Positions 7,283 to 13,612 of a stretch of DNA of 13,612 bases are shown here, piece by piece (the stretch's first letter is position 1; each line of letters begins with the position of its first letter). This DNA is from JAGLSB01 sp023135955. Lineage in GTDB: Bacteria; Bacteroidota; Bacteroidia; Bacteroidales; GCA-2748055. Below the pieces are notes generated by a model. It worked only from the letters and a program-made list of their open reading frames with translations, made no database searches and was not told the origin of the DNA. Both the position numbers and the translations under genes were made by a program. Location of the stretch: positions 1-13,612 of the forward strand of contig DAOVIO010000111.1 in the NCBI GenBank assembly GCA_030673645.1. The letters run 5' to 3'.

Positions 7283-8524
7283 ATGCTGAAGCATTATTAT
7301 AAAGTACTTGGCGTCGCAAAAGATGTTAATGAAAAAGATCTGAAAAAGGCATATCGAAAGCTTGCATTAAAATTCCATCCCGATGTAAACCAAGCTTCAG
7401 ATGCGCAACAGCAATTCCTCGAAATATGCGAAGCTTATGAAGTAATCCTAAGCGAAATAAAATCGGAAACTACTATTACCATTTCTACTCCAGATATTGC
7501 GGAAGAGGACTTAGTGGACCACGAAGAGATTCACAGACAAGCCAGGGAAAGAGCAGCAGAACGAGCGAGGATTAGGTACGAAAAATTAAAAGCTGAAAAA
7601 GAGTTTTTTCAGAATAATGATGTTTTCGTTTTATTAAGATATATTGGAAATTACCTTACTATTCCATTTTCTTTACTGTTAATTCTCGGTCCTGTGTATC
7701 TGGCCATTACTGAGGACCCATCTATAATCATAATTACTTTCTTTTTCTGGATAATCGGATATGTGATAATCAGGCATATATACTCTAATAGAAAAACCTG
7801 GTTCAGACCAGGGAAAATAGATACAAGATGGAAAGATGTTATCAATTTTTTTAAGATCGAAATCATTAAAAACCCTAAGGATCATTGTTTCTATTCAAAA
7901 GACAGAATGGCCAATTCAACAGCTTTTCACTTTACTATATTTAAGGTAAAAGATATACAATTAAAAAATTATGGTCCTTCAATGCACTCTGTTGGATACA
8001 AAAGAAAATATAAAGAAGTTTCTATTCCAAGAAGTGCTAAGGCTGGACGTTTGCATTTTATTCTTTCTTTCGTAAAACCATTGGTTTTTATTGCCGGATT
8101 ATTTTCCCTGCCCGTAGAGAGTTTTCCCTGGAAATTTGTAATGTCATATTGTTTAGCTTTAGGTCTGGGAAAACTTGTATTAATTCTTTGTAGCACAAAA
8201 GGAAATGCCGAATTCTTACTCACCCCTTTTATGATCCTAAAACTATCTGTTTGGATGATGGTAATGGTCTCTCAGACAACTATTTATCCAGGACTTGTAT
8301 TGCTATCTACTGATCGGTTGTTTGCCTTCATAATAATATTATTGCTTTTCCTCGATATGATTCTTGATCTTATCTTTAGGATTTTTTCCTTCTACAGAAA
8401 ATTACATTTCCCCTTACTGAAGCAGCCAATAATCGTGCAAAATTTATTTGGAGAGGGCTATCAAAATTATCTCGACATTCCAATATGGTCTACATTATAT
8501 CCTTTTATCCGTAGCCTGATATAA
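7283..8524 (+). CDS. J-domain (DnaJ-like) polytopic membrane protein
   Basis: Encodes 413 residues. A J domain at 1-60 (YYKVLGVAKDVNEKDLKKAYRKLALKFHPDVN) carries the HPD motif at 32-34, the triad that triggers Hsp70 (DnaK) ATPase. A charged, probably coiled helix follows at about 76-110. The rest is membrane: likely helices at about 122-143, 147-165, 259-277, 283-303, 311-331 and 346-370. A soluble stretch of about 90 residues lies between the second and third. No Gly/Phe region, zinc-finger repeats or DnaJ C-terminal domain is present, so this is a type III J protein rather than DnaJ itself. It could recruit DnaK to the inner membrane; the client is unknown. I do not recognise the membrane part as a named family. 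The ATG gives the J domain its normal start. The gene follows the terminator at 7212-7248 closely and converges on the next gene. Confidence 0.88.
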   Translation: MLKHYYKVLGVAKDVNEKDLKKAYRKLALKFHPDVNQASDAQQQFLEICEAYEVILSEIKSETTITISTPDIAEEDLVDHEEIHRQARERAAERARIRYEKLKAEKEFFQNNDVFVLLRYIGNYLTIPFSLLLILGPVYLAITEDPSIIIITFFFWIIGYVIIRHIYSNRKTWFRPGKIDTRWKDVINFFKIEIIKNPKDHCFYSKDRMANSTAFHFTIFKVKDIQLKNYGPSMHSVGYKRKYKEVSIPRSAKAGRLHFILSFVKPLVFIAGLFSLPVESFPWKFVMSYCLALGLGKLVLILCSTKGNAEFLLTPFMILKLSVWMMVMVSQTTIYPGLVLLSTDRLFAFIIILLLFLDMILDLIFRIFSFYRKLHFPLLKQPIIVQNLFGEGYQNYLDIPIWSTLYPFIRSLI

Positions 8525-8549
8525 CTGGTATTGACATGAACCGAGTTAT
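8521..8549. terminator. Hairpin joining two convergent stop codons
   Basis: ATAACTGGT at 8521-8529 pairs with 8540-8549 in nine pairs with a single bulged G at 8543 and a ten-base loop. The plus-strand TAA (8522-8524) of the J-domain gene and the minus-strand TAA (8546-8548) of the IPExxxVDY gene pair with each other in the stem. The gap between the genes is only 21 bases. There is no long T run on either side, so it may act as a shared 3' structure rather than a full intrinsic terminator. Confidence 0.45.
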
Positions 8550-8971
8550 TCTTCGAGCAAGCGATCTTTTGCTTTTAATTTCTTTACCTCAATTATAAAT
8601 GCAGATTGAACTGATTGCAATTTCTGAAGTTTCTTCTGAAATATTTTATCATATTCCTCAAGAAAATCACCCCGTATAAGCAATAAATAATCAATATTCT
8701 TTAATTCATCCAAAAGAAATCCCTGATCAGATTTATTTGTAAGAAGCCTGTAGTTAATATATTGATCATGGTTTTTGAAGACAAATGACGGAAAAGTCTG
8801 CTCAGATTTGCTTTTTGTATTGAATACTTTATAATCGTCTTCTCTAACAAAATCAAAATTTAGACTATTATTTATATCCCAAACCAATTTATAATCCTTT
8901 TCAAAAGAAACAATAGCAATCAAAAGAAAGTCAAAATCGGGCTTATAATCTAGTTTAATTTTTTTAATCAT
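8546..8971 (-). CDS. IPExxxVDY family protein, function unknown
   Basis: Encodes 141 residues. The start (KKIKLDYKPDFDFLLIAI) and the segment LDELKNIDYLLLIRGD at 87-102 match the pattern of the Bacteroidota IPExxxVDY family. The name-giving motif is altered to Leu87-Asp-Glu-x3-Ile93-Asp-Tyr95. The family's role is not known. In many Bacteroidota this gene follows rnc in the acpP-fabF-rnc cluster, as it does here, which supports the assignment. The C-terminal third (about 103-141) is a charged amphipathic helix, possibly coiled coil. No signal peptide or membrane segment is present. A 256-bp spacer with repeats separates it from rnc. It may therefore have its own promoter; a perfect minus-strand TAnnTTTG lies at 9185-9192. 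Confidence 0.72.
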   Translation of the reverse strand: MIKKIKLDYKPDFDFLLIAIVSFEKDYKLVWDINNSLNFDFVREDDYKVFNTKSKSEQTFPSFVFKNHDQYINYRLLTNKSDQGFLLDELKNIDYLLLIRGDFLEEYDKIFQKKLQKLQSVQSAFIIEVKKLKAKDRLLEE

Positions 8972-9025
8972 TTCTGAAAAATGAAATTATAGACTCTGTT
9001 GTAGATTAATTATGAAGAGTTTCTA

Positions 9026-9109
9026 GTTGCTGGGTACTTGTTGCTGGGAAGAAGATCAACTCCACTCAGAAAACCAGCAACCAGTCCAGTGTGCGGGCAA
9101 AAAAGCCGC
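9026..9109. repeat. Short direct and inverted GTTGCTGG repeats plus GC hairpin
   Basis: GTTGCTGGG occurs at 9026-9034 and again at 9040-9048. The inverse CCAGCAAC at 9074-9081 pairs perfectly with 9040-9047 over a 26-base loop. A separate hairpin follows: 9093-9098 with 9105-9109, one bulged G and a loop of six A, then AATTTTAAATT. Runs of this GTTGCTGG type are familiar to me as intergenic filler in Bacteroidota, which I could not check here. The block fills much of the 256-bp gap between rnc and the IPExxxVDY gene; I see no gene in that gap. Confidence 0.55.
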
Positions 9110-9184
9110 AATTTTAAATTGAAAATAACAGTATCATGTTATATAGTAGCAATCCTTCCTATTCAACAGAGCCAATTTAGACTA

Positions 9185-9192
9185 CAAATGTA
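9185..9192 (-). promoter_or_regulatory. Possible -7 promoter box for the IPExxxVDY gene
   Basis: Minus-strand bases read TACATTTG, an exact TAnnTTTG. TTTC at 9214-9217, 21 bases upstream, is one base off the -33 box. It would give a leader of about 200 nt that carries the repeat block at 9026-9109. Chance occurrence is quite possible. Confidence 0.25.
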
Positions 9193-9227
9193 TAAGAAAA
9201 AAAGGGATTTTGAGAAATAGAAAAGTA

Positions 9228-9953
9228 TTACCTGGACATTTTTTCAAGAGCCATCTTTGCTGCTTTCTGCTCAGCCTCCTTTTTTGAATTCCCCATCCCT
9301 TTTCCTATTTCATTTTTTAAGATCCGAATATGACTGATAAAATGAGGATGCTTGTTCTGAGAATTTGAGTCCTCCTTTGATTCAAAAATTACTTCGTGCT
9401 TTTCTTTCTGTGCCCATTCTATAAGCTTACTTTTATAATCGCTATCTATTTGTCGAAGTTTCTCTATATTAACGTATTTATCAATAATTCTTTCAATAAA
9501 CTTATAAGTGCAATTATAGCCTCTTTCGAGAAAAATTGCACCCAATAATGCTTCAAAAGCATTTCCATAAAGATGTTTTGAGACTTCTGCTACACTAGTC
9601 TGACTAACAATAAATTGATTTATACCGATACGGTAAGCTAATAAATTAAGGTGCTTTCTTTTTACCATCTTGGACCTCATCTTTGTCAGGAATCCCTCAT
9701 TTTTATCAGGGAAGCGCTTAAGCAGATAATCTGCAACGATGGCATCTAAAATAGCATCGCCTAAGAATTCAAGCCTTTCATTATTTATTACTTCTCCATT
9801 TGGCAAAACAACAGAAGCGGATTTATGGATAAAAGCAATTTCGTAAAGATTTATACGAGAAGGGATAAAACCCAGAATTGGAATTAATTTCTTAACTAAT
9901 TTCCTGTTTTTTCTGAATGGAAGTATAATAAGACGTGCAATTAACTTATACAA
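9228..9953 (-). CDS. rnc: Ribonuclease III
   Basis: Encodes 241 residues. It cuts double-stranded RNA, chiefly rRNA precursors and structured mRNAs. The catalytic domain covers about 20-160, with signature NNERLEFLGDAILD (Glu59, Glu62, Asp66) and the second acidic patch NAFEALLGAIFLERG (Glu134). The usual Asp three residues before Glu134 is Asn131 here. I believe Asn is common at this site in the phylum, but that is from memory. The dsRNA-binding domain follows at about 172-240 and ends in the typical KKEAEQKAAKMALEKM helix. The start is TTG at 9953, two bases after the fabF stop; the next Met is at residue 92 inside the catalytic domain, so TTG with translational coupling to fabF is the best reading. 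Third gene of the acpP-fabF-rnc cluster. Confidence 0.93.
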   Translation of the reverse strand: MYKLIARLIILPFRKNRKLVKKLIPILGFIPSRINLYEIAFIHKSASVVLPNGEVINNERLEFLGDAILDAIVADYLLKRFPDKNEGFLTKMRSKMVKRKHLNLLAYRIGINQFIVSQTSVAEVSKHLYGNAFEALLGAIFLERGYNCTYKFIERIIDKYVNIEKLRQIDSDYKSKLIEWAQKEKHEVIFESKEDSNSQNKHPHFISHIRILKNEIGKGMGNSKKEAEQKAAKMALEKMSR

Positions 9954-9955
9954 AG

Positions 9956-11209
9956 CTACTCACTTAACTTTTTAAAAATAATAGATGTATTATGTCCTCC
10001 AAATCCAAAAGTATTGCTGAGAGCAGCATTTACAACTCTTTTTTGAGCCTTTTTAGGAGTAAGATTTAATTTTGGATCTATTTGAGGATCAATATTTTCA
10101 AGGTGTGCAGTTGGGGGTACTATATCATAAAGGGTTGACAAAATTGCTGCCATGGCTTCAACAGCTCCTGCAGCTCCCAATAAGTGACCGGTCATTGATT
10201 TAGTTGCACTGATATTCATTTTATAAGCATGTTCACCAAAAACATCTTTCACAGCGAGAGTTTCAGGAACGTCTCCAACAGGCGTAGCGGTACCGTGAAC
10301 ATTAATATAATCAATTTCTTCGGGCTTCATTCCGGAATCTTTAAGGGCACGCTCCATAGCCAAACTTGCACCTTTACCTTCAGGATGGGGAGCCGTAAGA
10401 TGAAAAGCATCAGCCGACATTCCTCCTCCTCCTACTTCTGCATATATTTTAGCTCCTCGTGCTTTGGCATGCTCATACTCTTCAAGAATCAGGGCACCGG
10501 CACCTTCACCTATGACAAAGCCATCGCGGCTTACATCAAATGGCCTGGAGGCTGTTTTATAATTCTCATTATTTGCTGAAATTGCTTGCATACTGCTAAA
10601 TCCACCAACCCCGGCTTCATTGACAGAAGCTTCAGAACCTCCAGTAACAATAATGCTGCACTTACCCAAACGAATAAGGTTAAAGGCATCAATTAATGCA
10701 TTAGTAGAAGAAGCACATGCAGACACAGTACCATAATTGGGACCTCTAAATCCGTATTTTATCGATATATGCCCTGCAGCAATATCAGAAATCATCTTAG
10801 GAATAAAAAACGGGCTAAAGCGAGGAATAAAGTTTCCTTTGCAATAGCCCTTAATTTCTTCTGTAAATGTTTCTAATCCACCAATACCTGAAGCCCAGAT
10901 AACACCAATTTCATCGGTATCGAGTTCATCGAGCTTCATGCCACTATCTTTTACAGCCTCATCGACTGCTACCAAGGCAAATTGCGCATAAGGATCCAGT
11001 TTCCTGGCTGCCTTACGCTCAAAAAATTCTAGTGGATCAAAATTCTTTATCTCACAGGCGAATTTTGTTTTAAATTTTTCAGTATTAAAACCGACAATCA
11101 AATCAGACCCACTAACTCCATCAACAAGATTAGTCCAAAAATCATGGACATTATTCCCAATGGGAGTTAGAGCACCTAAGCCGGTTACTACAACTCTCTT
11201 TAATTCCAT
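9956..11209 (-). CDS. fabF: Beta-ketoacyl-ACP synthase II
   Basis: Encodes 417 residues, the normal length. It condenses acyl groups with malonyl-ACP in fatty acid elongation in the cytoplasm, normally as a homodimer. The thiolase-fold catalytic triad is intact: Cys165 in VSACASSTNAL, His305 in NVHGTATPVGD, and His342 in TKSMTGHLLGAAGAVE with Lys337. The C-terminal glycine-rich NTFGFGGHNTSIIF motif is present. It begins 23 bp after acpP, its carrier protein, and ends two bases before rnc, so the three are almost certainly one transcript. ATG start, no clear Shine-Dalgarno, TAG stop. Confidence 0.97.
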   Translation of the reverse strand: MELKRVVVTGLGALTPIGNNVHDFWTNLVDGVSGSDLIVGFNTEKFKTKFACEIKNFDPLEFFERKAARKLDPYAQFALVAVDEAVKDSGMKLDELDTDEIGVIWASGIGGLETFTEEIKGYCKGNFIPRFSPFFIPKMISDIAAGHISIKYGFRGPNYGTVSACASSTNALIDAFNLIRLGKCSIIVTGGSEASVNEAGVGGFSSMQAISANNENYKTASRPFDVSRDGFVIGEGAGALILEEYEHAKARGAKIYAEVGGGGMSADAFHLTAPHPEGKGASLAMERALKDSGMKPEEIDYINVHGTATPVGDVPETLAVKDVFGEHAYKMNISATKSMTGHLLGAAGAVEAMAAILSTLYDIVPPTAHLENIDPQIDPKLNLTPKKAQKRVVNAALSNTFGFGGHNTSIIFKKLSE

Positions 11210-11232
11210 TATACTGAAAAATTAATTACAAA

Positions 11233-11469
11233 TTACTTAGCGTTTTCCTCGATGTACTTAGTGGCTTCTCCAACAGTGCTGATATTCTCAGCTTGATCAT
11301 CAGGAATGCCAATGTTAAATTCTTTCTCAAATTCCATAATCAACTCAACAGTGTCGAGTGAGTCTGCTCCGAGATCATTAGTGAAGCTAGCTTCTGGAGT
11401 AACTTCGTTTTCATCAACACCTAATTTGTCTACGATAATAGCTTTAACTCTTGATGCAGTATCAGACAT
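11233..11469 (-). CDS. acpP: Acyl carrier protein
   Basis: Encodes 78 residues, acidic, the usual length. Ser37 in GADSLDTVELIMEFEKEF is the site for the 4'-phosphopantetheine arm, and helix II after it carries the acidic face that partner enzymes recognise. It carries growing acyl chains between fatty acid synthesis enzymes, including the ketosynthase encoded 23 bp downstream. First gene of the cluster, with a likely promoter at 11514-11544. ATG start, TAA stop. Confidence 0.97.
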   Translation of the reverse strand: MSDTASRVKAIIVDKLGVDENEVTPEASFTNDLGADSLDTVELIMEFEKEFNIGIPDDQAENISTVGEATKYIEENAK

Positions 11470-11513
11470 TTTTGTAATTTTTAATTAATAAATAGATTTA
11501 CTTTTTGACTGTG

Positions 11514-11544
11514 CAAAGAAATGCAATAATCACATAAAAACAAA
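11514..11544 (-). promoter_or_regulatory. Putative promoter of acpP-fabF-rnc
   Basis: On the minus strand TTTG (11541-11544) is followed after 19 bases by TTTCTTTG (11514-11521), one base off TAnnTTTG. The spacing is that expected for the Bacteroidota -33/-7 pair. Transcription would start near 11507, giving a leader of about 38 nt before the acpP ATG. The 182-bp gap to purN also has A/T-rich tracts but no other clear element. Confidence 0.45.
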
Positions 11545-11651
11545 CAAAAAAATATATAAATTGCACTGGATTCTACTTTTTTTTGTAAAATATAATTTCT
11601 CTTTATTAATTTCATTCGAAAAATGGACTATTAACTTTATCCTTTATATAC

Positions 11652-12227
11652 GTGAATACTAACAAAATAGCTATACTAGCATCGGGTTCCGGAACTAATG
11701 CTGAAAATATTGTTCGATTTTTTAATGATGAGTCCAAATCTGAAGTTGATTTAATTCTTTCAAATAACAAAAATGCTTTTGTTTTGGAAAGAGCAGTCAA
11801 CCTTGGAGTAAAATCGGTATGTTTCACGAGAGAAGAATTTAACTCGGAAAAATTTCTGGATTATTTCAAAGATATTGATCTTATTGTTCTTGCAGGATTC
11901 CTATGGTTAATACCTACTTTCCTGATAGAAGCTTTCCCAAACAAAATTATTAACATTCATCCCGCACTTTTACCAGCATATGGAGGTAAAGGTATGTATG
12001 GTATGAATGTTCATAAAGCCATAATTGAAAATGGTGAAAAAAAATCAGGCATTAGCATCCATTTTGTCAATGAAAAATATGATGAGGGAAATATTATTTT
12101 CCAGGCAACATGCGAAGTGGAATCTCACGACACACCAGAAAGCTTAGCTGATAAAATTCATGTATTGGAACAGGAACATTTTCCTCGAGTGGTTAAGGAG
12201 GTTTTGGATGGGATAGGGAAGGTTTGA
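11652..12227 (+). CDS. purN: Phosphoribosylglycinamide formyltransferase 1 (GAR transformylase)
   Basis: Encodes 191 residues. It transfers a formyl group from 10-formyltetrahydrofolate to GAR in the third step of purine synthesis. The N-terminal phosphate-binding loop ILASGSGTNAENI is at 8-20. The catalytic set is Asn101 and His103 in INIHPALLPAYGGKGMYG, with Asp144 in NEKYDEGNIIFQ. The GTG at 11652 is chosen because the family start MNTNKIAILASGSGTN fits directly; an AT-rich stretch with TAACTTTA (11632-11639, one base off the -7 box) precedes it. The TGA stop is the only TGA stop among the intact genes here and falls inside the first unit of the eight-base repeat array. Divergent from acpP, convergent with the M23 gene. 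Confidence 0.95.
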   Translation: MNTNKIAILASGSGTNAENIVRFFNDESKSEVDLILSNNKNAFVLERAVNLGVKSVCFTREEFNSEKFLDYFKDIDLIVLAGFLWLIPTFLIEAFPNKIINIHPALLPAYGGKGMYGMNVHKAIIENGEKKSGISIHFVNEKYDEGNIIFQATCEVESHDTPESLADKIHVLEQEHFPRVVKEVLDGIGKV

Positions 12228-12303
12228 ATGGTTGAATGATTGAATGGTTGAATGATTGAATGATTGAATGATTGAATGATTGATTGATTGAATGATTGAA
12301 TGA
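12224..12303. repeat. Tandem eight-base repeat array (TTGAATGA)
   Basis: Exactly 80 bases: seven units of TTGAATGA or TTGAATGG, two half units TTGA, then two more full units. Units 1 and 3 carry the final G variant. The first unit contains the purN stop codon TGA. Such an array can change length by replication slippage; since it starts at the stop, changes beyond the first unit would not alter PurN. Confidence 0.95.
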
Positions 12304-12334
12304 TGAGAAACGAGATAAAATAGTGATACTTATT

Positions 12335-12372
12335 CTTTGCGTTCTTTTCTGATTTCTTAGCGAACCTTGCAG
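12335..12372. repeat. Degenerate CTTTGCG-type intergenic repeat
   Basis: CTTTGCG at 12335, CTTAGCG at 12356 and CTTGCAG at 12366 are spaced within a T-rich stretch, followed by GTTAAATC. This resembles eroded copies of a short phrase I associate with Bacteroidota intergenic DNA. It is weak and from memory only. Confidence 0.3.
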
Positions 12373-12427
12373 TTAAATCTTCTTTTCTTAATGCTGAATG
12401 AAGATATACTTAATAATTGGATTCGTA

Positions 12428-12459
12428 TTCACGTAACCGCGTAATCACGAAATCACTTA
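12428..12459. repeat. Degenerate eight-base tandem repeat (ATCACGTA-like)
   Basis: Four adjoining octamers read TTCACGTA, ACCGCGTA, ATCACGAA and ATCACTTA. The last contains, on the minus strand, the TAA stop of the M23 gene (12457-12459). It is a different unit from the array at 12224-12303 but has the same period. Confidence 0.6.
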
Positions 12460-13612
12460 TTCCCCTCTTCTCACTTCTCCCATCACTCTCTTCTTCACTT
12501 CATTAAACCTTTCCATATTCTCTTCCCTGACAGGTGCCACAGGTGGAGCTTTTACTTTTAGAGGATCGATGGCTGCTCCATTTTTATAGAACCTATAATC
12601 GAGATGAGGACCAGTAGAAAGACCTGTACTACCGACATATCCAATTACCTGTCCTTGTTTTACATAGCCTCCATTTTTTATACCCTCACCATACTTGCTA
12701 AGGTGCAAATAAGCAGTACTGTAAACTGAATTATGCTTTATTTTTAGCATATATCCTGCTCCTCCTGAATATTCCTTCTTTATAACAACACCATCTCCTA
12801 TTGCATTCACAGGTGTTCCAATGGGTGCCGCATAATCCACACCATGATGAGGTCTTCTTATTTTCAGGATTGGATGCATTCTGGAGTTTGAAAATCTGGA
12901 ACTAATTCGTGAAAATCTTAAAGGAGCCTTTAAAAACGCTTTTCGAAGGCTTTTCCCGTCTTCTTCATAGAAATCCATAATACTGTCCTGCGCGAAAGGA
13001 ATAGCCCAGAAATCTGTCCTCATATGATTAAAATAAGCCCCATGAATACTACCAATACCTATTGAGATTGAATCGACAAAATATTCATCATAAATTACTC
13101 TTAAACTATCTCTTTCCTGTAATCCAAAAAAATCTATTGACCAGGCATAAATTTCTGATAATTCTATTGCGAGCATAGGATTTACATCATTATCAATCAT
13201 AGAATTCCATAAAGAGCTTTCAATACTTGCAGAAAAGAAAGATCTTATAGTATCAACCTGCTTCTGCCCTTCCCAAACCTGAACAGAGTCTCTAAACTGA
13301 AAAGCAAGATATTCCAGAGGTGTATGCTCATAAACGAAATAGTCGAGAATATGTGTAGAATCGGAGCTGAAAAACGCAAGGTATGGGCGACCTGATCTTA
13401 TTTTTCGAAGATTAAAAATATCTTTCGATTTCAATACAATCTCATTTATATCTCCATGACCTACACCAAATTGTCCGAGTAAAATTGATAATGGCTGGTC
13501 TCTTTTAATTCTTCCTTCAAGTATCTCGAAAGAGTCGATCATTATTCTCCCATAATCAATTATTGGTTCAGGAATTTGAATTACTTCTTCTGATATAACT
13601 TCCTCCGGTTCG
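12457..13612 (-). CDS. M23 family (LytM-type) metallopeptidase-like protein, cut by right edge
   Basis: At least 384 residues are visible. The frame stays open from the ATG at 13542 to the window edge (EPEEVISEEVIQIPEPII...DYGRIMIDSF), so the true start lies outside. The family acts on peptidoglycan cross-bridges in the periplasm. Numbering from the Met at 13542, residues 1-60 resemble the early domain of Bacteroidota M23 proteins. The peptidase domain lies at about 215-330, with RMHPILKIRRPHHGVDYAAPIGTPV supplying His232 and Asp236 as zinc ligands and YLHLS giving His280. The last motif is GPHLDYRF: the usual His-x-His is His313-x-Asp315, so one zinc ligand is replaced. I recall this in related Bacteroidota proteins, which may therefore be weak enzymes or non-catalytic activators. 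The C terminus is a charged helix. The signal peptide must be beyond the edge. Confidence 0.88.
   Translation of the reverse strand, partial: EPEEVISEEVIQIPEPIIDYGRIMIDSFEILEGRIKRDQPLSILLGQFGVGHGDINEIVLKSKDIFNLRKIRSGRPYLAFFSSDSTHILDYFVYEHTPLEYLAFQFRDSVQVWEGQKQVDTIRSFFSASIESSLWNSMIDNDVNPMLAIELSEIYAWSIDFFGLQERDSLRVIYDEYFVDSISIGIGSIHGAYFNHMRTDFWAIPFAQDSIMDFYEEDGKSLRKAFLKAPLRFSRISSRFSNSRMHPILKIRRPHHGVDYAAPIGTPVNAIGDGVVIKKEYSGGAGYMLKIKHNSVYSTAYLHLSKYGEGIKNGGYVKQGQVIGYVGSTGLSTGPHLDYRFYKNGAAIDPLKVKAPPVAPVREENMERFNEVKKRVMGEVRRGE

Noticed and set aside
9038..9220. Forward reading frame of 60 codons between rnc and the IPExxxVDY gene
   Set aside because: It runs through short repeats and hairpins, has no recognisable protein features and opposes the local transcripts.
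10229..10579. Forward reading frame of 116 codons inside fabF
   Set aside because: It is antisense to a highly conserved enzyme; its Ser/Phe-rich translation is what the complementary strand yields by default.
12224..12303. CRISPR array
   Set aside because: The units are eight bases with no spacers and no cas genes; it is a simple tandem repeat.

Overview
The window looks like ordinary chromosome from a member of the phylum Bacteroidota. The DNA is AT-rich. Lineage markers are the acpP-fabF-rnc-IPExxxVDY cluster, an RprX/RprY-like two-component system, a C-terminal fragment of a type IX secretion sorting domain, a TonB-C-like secreted protein, and promoter motifs of the TAnnTTTG type with few Shine-Dalgarno sequences. 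I cannot place it below phylum; a marine or gut Bacteroidales/Marinilabiliales-like organism is a guess. No transposase, integrase, phage gene, CRISPR array, tRNA or rRNA is visible.

Layout: positions 2-88 hold the end of an unidentified forward gene. Positions 125-246 can fold into a long, nearly continuous rod with a strong closing helix, a candidate structured RNA of the 6S type. lepA follows (315-2105, +). On the minus strand come a 67-residue membrane protein (2171-2374), a secreted TonB-C-like protein (2468-3346), an eroded type IX secretion tail (3561-3746), and the regulator/kinase pair rprY (3829-4533) and rprX (4616-6202). Divergent from rprX is a secreted, very acidic protein rich in Met and His (6324-7124, +), closed by the clearest intrinsic terminator in the window (7212-7248). 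A J-domain membrane protein (7283-8524, +) then runs tail to tail into an IPExxxVDY-family gene (8546-8971, -).

The minus-strand block from 11469 down to 8546 reads acpP, fabF, rnc, IPExxxVDY protein: acyl carrier protein, the ketosynthase that uses it, ribonuclease III, and a lineage-specific small protein. The first three genes are tightly packed (23 bp, then 2 bp) with a plausible promoter at 11514-11544. A 256-bp spacer containing short repeats separates the last gene. purN (11652-12227, +) converges on a metallopeptidase-like M23 gene (12457 to the right edge, -). The gap between them is built of several short degenerate repeats, and both genes' stop codons lie inside eight-base repeat tracts.

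I do not see a clearly new multi-gene system. The observations most worth following are the structured RNA upstream of lepA, the rprX/Met-His-rich protein divergon, and the decayed type IX secretion gene whose start-like segment and tail remain in one frame, split by two TGA codons.
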